DNA from: Leptospira sp.
Lineage (GTDB): Bacteria > Spirochaetota > Leptospiria > Leptospirales > Leptospiraceae
Reading direction: 5' to 3'
DNA length: 7,405 nt
Assembly (NCBI GenBank): GCA_021413405.1
Contig: JAIOQL010000249.1
Coordinates: forward strand, 1-7,405
In this document: positions 1 to 4,774 of the stretch, in pieces
Layout of the letters: every line of letters begins with the position of its first letter
Numbering within the stretch: position 1 is the first letter of the stretch
Translations under genes and position numbers: made by a program
Notes under the pieces: model-generated
The model's input: the letters and a program-made list of their open reading frames with translations, nothing else
What the model was told of the DNA's origin: nothing
Database searches by the model: none

Positions 1-2
1 AT

Positions 3-992
3 TTACTTTTCAGTTGTATCTACTGCAGCAGTAGCTTCAACTTTTTTTCTCATTTCTCTGAAGTAACTTTTGTCACCACCTTTTACAGCCATTGCTTTTT
101 CGAAACTTTTGATAGCATTATCAAAGTCACCGATTGAAAAATAATATGCTCCCATATTACTCAATGCACCTGCGCTTTGACCTTTTGCTTTTGCATCAGC
201 TTTTTTCCAGTTTTCGAAAGCTTTTTTCATGCTTGGTGTTTCGCCTGACGCTTCTTCGAGACCTTCTTTCAAAAGATCCGCGACATCTGGGTTTTCATCT
301 TTTACGAAGATCTTAATTTCTTCAGTTTTCACCTTTGGAGAAAGTCTATCTTTGATTTGATTAGATGCATCTTCAAGGGCTTCTCCGAAAGATTCAAGAA
401 CTCCCGGACAGCTTGTTATTCCAATATCACCAAAATGTTTGAATGGTTTTGAAACTACTGATTTCATCGTTGCGCCGGTTTCTGTGTTGATCAATGTTGC
501 ATCAAGAGGAATCAGAACTGCACGAAAACCAGTTGGTTTGTTTACAGGACCGGTGTCGCCTTTTGCTCCGGTTGCAATGCTAATTGCTTTCGCAGCTGCT
601 GCACCCGCATCAAACTTAGATTCAACTCCACATTCTGTGTATGGTTTTTGATATCCAATGTGAAGGAACGCCTCTGCATTGAGCAATTTACCGAGTTTAG
701 CCTGGCCTTTGGTTAATCCGGAAAGTGTGAATGCCTGTTCGTTCATGATGTCAGCACGTTTGCTTACATCAATCAGTTTGTAGTAACCTTCCTTGTCAAA
801 TGCCGCAAATACTTGTGAAGGCATTTGGTCTACAAAGCTGGATTCTCCGAATATTTGCTGCCATAGACCTTTGTCAGGTTTTTGCACGATCAGACCTACT
901 TGTCTGATCGTACCAATAAATTTCTGTAACTGTCTTCCTTCTTTTGTTTTAGGAAAAACAGGATATTCTACATCGATCGTTGCTACCTTACA
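3..992 (-). CDS. lipL41: LipL41-like lipoprotein, mature region intact, signal peptide and normal start missing
   Basis: LipL41 is an abundant outer-membrane lipoprotein of Leptospira, reported to bind hemin. Recognised from remembered LipL41 sequence: shared stretches include IDVEYPVFPK, KFIGTIRQVGL, LWQQIFGE, YYKLIDVSKRADI, IGYQKPYTEC, IKDRLSPKVK and KKVEATAAVD. The only normal start is GTG at 885-887 (294 aa), but homology continues 35 codons further upstream to a Cys codon at 990-992, which matches the lipidated Cys1 of mature LipL41 (Cys-Lys-Val-Ala-Thr-Ile-Asp-Val-Glu-Tyr). Beyond it are only 12 codons, without a hydrophobic core, and then an in-frame TAA at 1029-1031. No frame upstream encodes a signal peptide. 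The C-terminus (about residues 240-270 from the GTG) resembles one TPR unit. Of the two reported Cys-Pro/Cys-Ser heme motifs, Cys160-Pro161 is kept; Cys86 is followed by Gly. As built, the product would be cytosolic. A pseudogene, or a second copy in the genome, is possible. Family call very sure; start unresolved. Confidence 0.9.
   Translation of the reverse strand, partial: CKVATIDVEYPVFPKTKEGRQLQKFIGTIRQVGLIVQKPDKGLWQQIFGESSFVDQMPSQVFAAFDKEGYYKLIDVSKRADIMNEQAFTLSGLTKGQAKLGKLLNAEAFLHIGYQKPYTECGVESKFDAGAAAAKAISIATGAKGDTGPVNKPTGFRAVLIPLDATLINTETGATMKSVVSKPFKHFGDIGITSCPGVLESFGEALEDASNQIKDRLSPKVKTEEIKIFVKDENPDVADLLKEGLEEASGETPSMKKAFENWKKADAKAKGQSAGALSNMGAYYFSIGDFDNAIKSFEKAMAVKGGDKSYFREMRKKVEATAAVDTTEK
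886..911. repeat. Perfect 10-bp inverted repeat over the lipL41 GTG
   Basis: ACGATCAGAC at 886-895 and its exact reverse complement GTCTGATCGT at 902-911 are separated by six bases. In the minus-strand transcript this forms a 10-bp hairpin. The last two bases of its 3' arm are the first two bases of the GTG start at 887-885, and an AGUAGG-like Shine-Dalgarno candidate lies at the loop and stem edge. The same bases encode conserved LipL41 residues (Thr-Ile-Arg-Gln-Val-Gly-Leu-Ile-Val), so part of the symmetry may come from coding. Confidence 0.6.
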
Positions 993-993
993 A

Positions 994-1022
994 ATTATAC
1001 CAGTTACTTTTCTTTTTGCAAA
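994..1022 (-). promoter_or_regulatory. Extended -10 promoter candidate inside the old lipL41 5' end
   Basis: On the minus strand TTTGCA (1022-1017, four of six to TTGACA) is followed after 17 bases by a perfect TATAAT (999-994), preceded by TGG, the extended -10 form. A transcript would begin near 987, just past the ancestral lipidated Cys codon. It would carry a leader of about 100 bases with the hairpin at 886-911 before the GTG at 885-887. If used, it would drive a signal-less LipL41. Sequence match only; no start site is known. Confidence 0.4.
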
Positions 1023-1082
1023 GGATATTTACTGATACAAAAGGCGAATTCCCGTATTTGACATCGAAAAATAATTCAGGAA

Positions 1083-1723
1083 ATGGGCGTTTTTTTCGTC
1101 ACAACTGAAAATTTTTTACCCTTAATAAATATACAAGCCGGTTCAGGTAAGCTGATTTTAGGGGGAAAAATGGATTTGCATTCAAAATTGGGAGAAACTT
1201 TGCTTTTTGTGCAAAATAAATGGTCTTTAGAATTTCATTTCGGGGATATTTCTGAGACAGCGTCTACGCTTAACATTCCGCAAAAGATCAATTATAGACT
1301 CAATCTCAAGATTGATAATGCAACTCAATTGCGACAATATCTCCATCAGGTTCTAAATCGTTACAGAGCCTTTCAGGAGCACTCCCCAATTTTAGCACTG
1401 TTAAGACAAAATTCCAGGACAAAGGTCAGAACATGGTACGGAGGAGTTTTCGGCCATATGACGGTGATTGGGCGGAACTTAAACTAATTGCTTCTATGCA
1501 CGGGTTGACTGCTACATTCCTTTTCGTTGTGTTGATCGAGATGGACTTTGATCAGGCCACGGCCGGGAAATTAGATGCTGCGTTCGAAGGCGTAGATCCG
1601 ACAGAATTGCTTGCTCATCCAATATCGTTTACACAAACTATTCATAAAATCCCGGGAAAGATCAAAAAATATTCCAGATTCTGGAAAAATTTTCATAGAT
1701 TTAAGACAATGCAAAATCACTAA
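1083..1723 (+). pseudogene. DUF1564-like Leptospira protein, disrupted by a -1 frameshift
   Basis: Two overlapping plus-strand frames read as one protein of about 213 aa. The first (1083-1487) begins MGVFFVTTENF, typical of DUF1564 starts, and includes a VLNRYRAF helix. The second (open from 1319, stop at 1721-1723) carries KFQDKGQNMVRRSFRPYDGD, then WAEL and LFVVLIEMD, resembling the DUF1564 core as I remember it. The sense of the text switches at about 1384-1390; one extra C in the CCCC run at 1384-1387 would join them as HSPNFSTVKTKFQDKGQ. No -1 slippery heptamer lies there, so a deletion or sequencing error is likelier than programmed shifting. ATG 1170 is an alternative start with a GGGGG-type ribosome site just upstream. 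DUF1564 function is unknown; helix-turn-helix-like DNA binding is only a guess. The end abuts the stop of the opposite operon. Confidence 0.6.
1664..1686 (-). terminator. Intrinsic terminator candidate for the sigma-factor operon
   Basis: TTCCAGATTCTGGAA at 1672-1686 is a perfect 7-1-7 palindrome. On the minus strand it folds as a six-bp stem with an AAT loop, followed by TA and six T (1669-1664). It starts 38 bases past the operon's last stop codon at 1724 and lies within the last coding codons of the convergent DUF1564-like gene. On the plus strand only four T follow, after an A-run, so it reads better as a minus-strand terminator. The stem is short and only moderately GC-rich. Confidence 0.5.
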
Positions 1724-2409
1724 TTATCTTAATTTTCTTTTCAATTCCCGGACAAATCCATCTTTTTCAGAATCCGTCAGGATACTTATTTCCTTTTCAT
1801 AAATCTGAAGTTCCAGAGCGATTACTTTCTCATACGGCTCAGAATTTTTAATTCTGTCATATTCTGATCCATAGATTTCTTCCCTCGCTTTCTCAAGATG
1901 AATTTTAATTGAACGCACTGAATCATTCCTGTGCTTTCTGAGATAATGTTCGGAGTAGGAAAAAAATTTCTCTACCAGTTCAGAATCCCGAGATGGGTAA
2001 ATTTTCGTAGCAAGATTTTCCCCGAAAAAAACTTTACGGGCACCGGTTGTTGCCAAAATTTTTTCGTAGTCATCCAATTTAGTGTCTTTCCCTACCCGGA
2101 CGCAATAATCCATATAGGACAAATACTGTTTAAAAACTTCAACGAGTGTTTTACCAACTTCCCCTGGAAATTTTTTTTCCAGTTCAAGTTTATCTGATCA
2201 AGGAAGCCGGTGTCAAGATTTAAAGAATTTATTGTTTCACTTTTTCTGACATTATAATCCGGAAATGCATTTCCAGAAAAAAACTTATTGTTACGGAAAT
2301 AAATATATAAAACTGCTCCGATGAGGCAAAAAATTACTACAGAAGCTAAAAGATATTTACTATTATTTTTTAGAAAGCTTTTCAACTCTGTGACGAATCT
2401 GGTCAGCAA
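1724..2409 (-). pseudogene. Single-pass membrane protein, third gene of the sigma operon, disrupted by a -1 frameshift
   Basis: Family not recognised. The upstream frame has a basic N-terminus and a transmembrane helix at about residues 19-38 (YLLASVVIFCLIGAVLYIYF), then a soluble stretch ending near TGFLDQ. The -1 frame is open from 2197 and continues as a charged, amphipathic helical domain of about 157 aa (SDKLELEKKFPGEVGKTLVE, later LSYMDYCVRVGKD). The original frame past 2197 (INLNWKKNFQGK to a stop at 2092) looks unnatural, so the lost base is placed at about 2190-2203. The intact protein would have about 228 aa: short cytoplasmic tail, membrane helix, extracytoplasmic helical domain. 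The start is uncertain. TTG 2409-2407 has AAGGA only two bases away, CTG 2406 is better spaced, and TTG 2385 lacks a site. All overlap the upstream gene's end, suggesting translational coupling. A role in sensing or in controlling the membrane regulator is inferred from operon position only. Confidence 0.6.
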
Positions 2410-2926
2410 GATCCTTCTTGCCGTTCAGATCATAATAATTTTCAAGTCTTTGCAGCAAAAAAACATTTGCAGGATCTTTCTGGATTTCCCCCAACAAAAA
2501 ATTTTCTTCATCCTCATCAAACAATGTAGCCTTGGAAGGACGATCCAGATATTCTGTATTCTCTATTACCACGCCAGCCTGCTGATTATTCTGACTGGGC
2601 GAACTCGTCCGATAATTATAGCCAATGAATACAATAGCAAGAACCATTGCTGCACTAAATGAATAGTTTACAGGTCTATTCGAAAGATAGTCATGATAAA
2701 ATTTCTCAAAAGCAGTTGGTTCCTCGATCCGCTCGTCTTTTAATTTCTCCAGAAGTTTTTTGTCAAAATCCTGTGACAATTTCATATGCGATAGAAGGCA
2801 TTTCCGGGATTCAGTGAGGGAATTAATCAAAGAACATTCAATCACTCTATGATCATGCTCCTCGACTTTATTTAATAATCCAAACCTGTATTTTACCCAG
2901 GTAATTAAACTTGTTTCAAGAGCCAA
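2363..2926 (-). CDS. Single-pass membrane protein in the anti-sigma position, with TPR-like extracytoplasmic tail
   Basis: 187 aa, starting at TTG 2926-2924 and overlapping the sigma gene by 11 bases. The cytoplasmic part (about 1-87) is helical, with a DFDKKLLEKLKDE segment like those before the membrane helix in anti-sigma factors. One transmembrane helix follows at about 88-104 (YSFSAAMVLAIVFIGY), then a polar linker. The tail holds one TPR-like unit (about 151-178: DPANVFLLQRLENYYDLNGK then KDLADQI). The usual anti-sigma zinc motif (His-x3-Cys-x2-Cys) is absent; His24, His26, Cys31, Cys43 and His47 are present but spaced differently. I infer that the N-terminal part holds the neighbouring sigma factor at the membrane and the tail receives an envelope signal. 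The assignment rests on gene order, overlap and topology, not on a recognised family. Confidence 0.7.
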   Translation of the reverse strand: MALETSLITWVKYRFGLLNKVEEHDHRVIECSLINSLTESRKCLLSHMKLSQDFDKKLLEKLKDERIEEPTAFEKFYHDYLSNRPVNYSFSAAMVLAIVFIGYNYRTSSPSQNNQQAGVVIENTEYLDRPSKATLFDEDEENFLLGEIQKDPANVFLLQRLENYYDLNGKKDLADQIRHRVEKLSKK

Positions 2927-3491
2927 AGTAACCTTCTCCTTTCTGGTCTTTTAAGATCATATGTTTTAGAAATTCCTTTGCTTTGAACAACCGGCTTTTA
3001 ACAGTCCCGACATTGCAACCCACTATGGAGGCAATTTCTGAATAGGACATTTCTTCGAAATAACGGAGCTCAATGACCTGCCTGTAAATGTCTTCCAACT
3101 GGTTGATCTTTTTTATTAGATAGGCTGACTCGTCTGAGAGTTCTAATTTTTTTTCATACCCGAGTCTTTCGTCAATAAATTGGTTCTCATTTTCATCAAT
3201 TGGTTTTTCTTTGCCTTTCTTTTTCTTGAAAAGCAGGTCTTTTGACTTGTTTACAACAATGCGATAGAGCCAGGTGTATACCCCTGCTTCCGCCAGAAAG
3301 TTAGCAATTGACCTGTATCCTGATATTAGCGCGTCCTGGACTATATCTTCTGCATCATCTTCATCTTTGACCATGGATAGAGCTTTGCGAAAAAGACGGA
3401 TACGAAACGGAGTGACCAGTTCGATGTAGGCTGACTGATCTCCGCCTTTGATTTTTTGTAAGAGTATTTTCTCTTTTTCTCTGAGCGTCAT
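2916..3491 (-). CDS. ECF (RpoE-like) sigma-70 factor
   Basis: 191 aa, the normal ECF length. Sigma factors of this group direct RNA polymerase to stress or envelope-response promoters. Region 2 spans about residues 22-90, with the core-binding segment DAEDIVQDAL (46-55) and the -10-recognition segment TWLYRIVVNKSKDLL (73-87). A lysine-rich linker (89-97) follows. Region 4 spans about 125-177, with helix-turn-helix MSYSEIASIVGCNVGTVKSR (148-167) for -35 recognition. No C-terminal extension is present. The ATG at 3491-3489 has no Shine-Dalgarno; the bases in front form a 15-bp palindrome and a possible -10 box, so the mRNA may be nearly leaderless. It is first in a three-gene operon with overlapping genes. 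The ECF subgroup cannot be assigned without a search. Confidence 0.93.
   Translation of the reverse strand: MTLREKEKILLQKIKGGDQSAYIELVTPFRIRLFRKALSMVKDEDDAEDIVQDALISGYRSIANFLAEAGVYTWLYRIVVNKSKDLLFKKKKGKEKPIDENENQFIDERLGYEKKLELSDESAYLIKKINQLEDIYRQVIELRYFEEMSYSEIASIVGCNVGTVKSRLFKAKEFLKHMILKDQKGEGYFGS
2932..2944 (-). promoter_or_regulatory. Strong ribosome site that decides a TTG start
   Basis: Inside the last sigma codons the minus strand reads AGAAAGGAGAAGG (2944-2932). This places AAGGAG nine bases and GAAGG five bases upstream of TTG 2926-2924. It is the clearest Shine-Dalgarno in the window and supports the TTG as the start of the membrane regulator, with translation coupled to sigma synthesis. 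Confidence 0.7.
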
Positions 3492-3682
3492 ATATTTAGA
3501 ATTATTCTAATTCTATAGATTCATTTTTTGAACTAGTGATTACAAAGAATTTCAGAACTGATAGAATACAAGGAAATAACAGAAGCCGTCTGCTTATGTC
3601 GGAACTTCGACAAATCCCAGAGTCTCAGAATGAGAATAGCAAAATCCCAAAATCCGAGATTGAAAGCTCAAAGACCAGGATT
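3492..3682. other. Intergenic gap between the sigma operon and the membrane-protein gene
   Basis: 191 bases between two minus-strand genes. The right part is purine-rich with small repeats (AAAATCC recurs around 3642-3656) and a short TCTCA/TGAGA hairpin at 3623-3635. I see no convincing terminator for the gene ending at 3683; an eight-base T run on the minus strand lies at its stop codon, but no stem precedes it. An open plus-strand frame across the gap is not supported as a gene. The left end holds the sigma promoter candidate. Confidence 0.5.
3496..3532 (-). promoter_or_regulatory. Putative promoter of the sigma operon with a PerR/Fur-like 7-1-7 palindrome
   Basis: TTAGAATTATTCTAA (3496-3510) is a perfect 7-1-7 inverted repeat five to nineteen bases before the sigma ATG. 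It differs from the remembered PerR box (TTATAATNATTATAA) only at two symmetric positions. The minus strand also shows TTCAAA (3532-3527), a 17-base spacer and TAGAAT (3509-3504, five of six to TATAAT), so the palindrome would cover the -10 and a start site near 3497. The unit ATTCTA is repeated at 3510-3515. Leptospira encodes Fur-family PerR regulators, so an oxidative-stress operator is plausible, but AT-rich palindromes also arise by chance. Confidence 0.35.
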
Positions 3683-4678
3683 TTAAAAAAAACATGTCAG
3701 TGCAAATTCAATATTTGTTTGGCGTAAAGCATAGGTACTATTCAGCACAGAGAACCGGTCAAAACCGATGCTGACCACGGGCGAGGAAATTTCACCCGGT
3801 TTCTTATATGTATACAAATCAAATAAATGATATAAATAAAGTGCTGCAACCATAGATGTCAACCTTACAACATTCCTGCGATGTTCAATGAAATCATTGT
3901 TGTTATTTATATTTGTACCATAGAATACAGTGTCTCCCAGAAGAATTATTTGTTTTTCTGCAAGCGACTTTCGTGCCATTTCATATTCGTACGATGCGCC
4001 AATGGACATGATCCCGAACATTGCAAACAAAACGGTACCTTTGATTTTTGATCCCCTGTGATACTGCGCCAATCCGGGAACCAGGAATTTGAATTCGAAG
4101 GCGGTTTTACCGGACCGAATAATATTTTCTGACTCCCGGTATTCGAACCCAACAAGATCCGGTTCACTTATCAAAAGTTCTTTCCCGTCAGCCAATTCAA
4201 TTAACAATCTCCTGTTTTCAATTGACTTAATTTTTCCTTTCACCGGTGCTTTTTTCAGTATCAGATTCAATACAAGTCCCTTTGGCAAAAAATCGGAAAT
4301 ATCTTCCCTGTATTGTTTTTTGATTTCTATCGAATCCAGATCATCGAGATCCAGTTCAACCAGTGTCAGATGCGATTTTCCGTCTGCCAATTTAACTTTA
4401 TTAGATTCAAATGAATGAAGAATGACATCACACATCTGTTGCGATGAATTTTTCTTTAAACGATAGCAGGCAGGAACTCCGGTGTAAGATAGATCAACTT
4501 TTTCGATTTCTGATTTCAGAATCTTGATTTTTTTTCCGTTTTTCTCGATGATGATGAATTGTCCTTCATCAGAAAATACAAATCCTTCCTCTGTATTCCC
4601 ATTTTTAAGACGAATCAAATCCGCCAGCAGATCTCCCGTAGAAACCGAAAATAGCAGGATAAAAATGAACAGGCGCAT
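3683..4678 (-). CDS. Exported protein with three beta-rich repeats and a two-helix membrane C-terminal half
   Basis: 331 aa from ATG 4678-4676; an in-frame TTG 18 bases upstream is less likely, because the ATG start gives a compact signal peptide (MRLFIFILLFSVSTGDLLA, cleavage likely after Ala19). Three similar beta-rich units follow at about 21-63, 82-120 and 136-180. Each runs from a hydrophobic strand (LIRLKNG, DVILHSF, LNLILKK) through (I/V)-x-(I/L)-x-x-(D/N)-G-K to a closing acidic-hydrophobic turn. The second half contains FLVPGLAQYHRGSKIKGT (198-215), reminiscent of DUF5683-type membrane proteins, then hydrophobic helices at about 213-229 and 271-288. The chain ends in an alternating strand, IEFALTCFF. 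It is transcribed away from the phosphatase gene across a 96-base gap. Function unknown; envelope location is inferred. The last codons abut an eight-base T run, so the true end should be treated with some care. No clear Shine-Dalgarno. Confidence 0.75.
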   Translation of the reverse strand: MRLFIFILLFSVSTGDLLADLIRLKNGNTEEGFVFSDEGQFIIIEKNGKKIKILKSEIEKVDLSYTGVPACYRLKKNSSQQMCDVILHSFESNKVKLADGKSHLTLVELDLDDLDSIEIKKQYREDISDFLPKGLVLNLILKKAPVKGKIKSIENRRLLIELADGKELLISEPDLVGFEYRESENIIRSGKTAFEFKFLVPGLAQYHRGSKIKGTVLFAMFGIMSIGASYEYEMARKSLAEKQIILLGDTVFYGTNINNNNDFIEHRRNVVRLTSMVAALYLYHLFDLYTYKKPGEISSPVVSIGFDRFSVLNSTYALRQTNIEFALTCFF

Positions 4679-4715
4679 ATAGAGTAAGACGAACAAAGTT
4701 ATAGTAATTAAATAT

Positions 4716-4742
4716 ATGACAAATTAAAGCGCTACAAATAAT
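4716..4742 (+). promoter_or_regulatory. Promoter candidate for the phosphatase operon in the divergent gap
   Basis: ATGACA (4716-4721, five of six to TTGACA) and AATAAT (4737-4742, five of six to TATAAT) are 15 bases apart, shorter than ideal. A transcript would start near 4749 and leave a leader of about 25 bases. The gap (4679-4774) separates divergent genes and holds an AGCGCT palindrome at 4729-4734. On the minus strand TTGTCA overlaps the same site, but no well-spaced -10 follows. Neither divergent gene has a clear Shine-Dalgarno. Confidence 0.3.
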
Positions 4743-4774
4743 ACTCATTTCAGCTGGTTTTGCGCAAATAACAG

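Noticed and set aside
1058..1063. Perfect TTGACA upstream of the DUF1564-like gene
   Set aside because: No acceptable -10 box 15-19 bases downstream; that position is already the start codon.
2128..2134. UUUAAAC, a classic -1 slippery heptamer, in the correct frame and overlap of the broken third operon gene, suggesting programmed frameshifting
   Set aside because: The -1 frame already reads as natural protein from 2197, well upstream of the heptamer, so the shift must lie earlier. No nearby stem or suitably spaced Shine-Dalgarno supports slippage.
2164..2182. CTGGAAA/TTTCCAG hairpin with A/T loop
   Set aside because: Lies within coding sequence, with an A-rich coding run as its loop and no T-run after the stem on the minus strand; probably a by-product of coding.
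2784..2855. His and Cys residues in the anti-sigma candidate as a zinc anti-sigma motif
   Set aside because: Spacing (His26-x4-Cys31, Cys43-x3-His47) does not fit His-x3-Cys-x2-Cys; no zinc site is claimed.
3601..3627. GGAACTT plus TCTCA after 15 bases, resembling an RpoE-type promoter
   Set aside because: It points along the plus strand into antisense of the membrane-protein gene, with no gene to drive. One GGAACTT is expected by chance in a window this long.
3536..3727. 63-codon plus-strand frame (GTG start) filling the gap right of the sigma gene
   Set aside because: Low-complexity Ser/Lys/Asn-rich sequence, no ribosome site, and it runs into the 3' end of the opposite gene; no recognisable domain.
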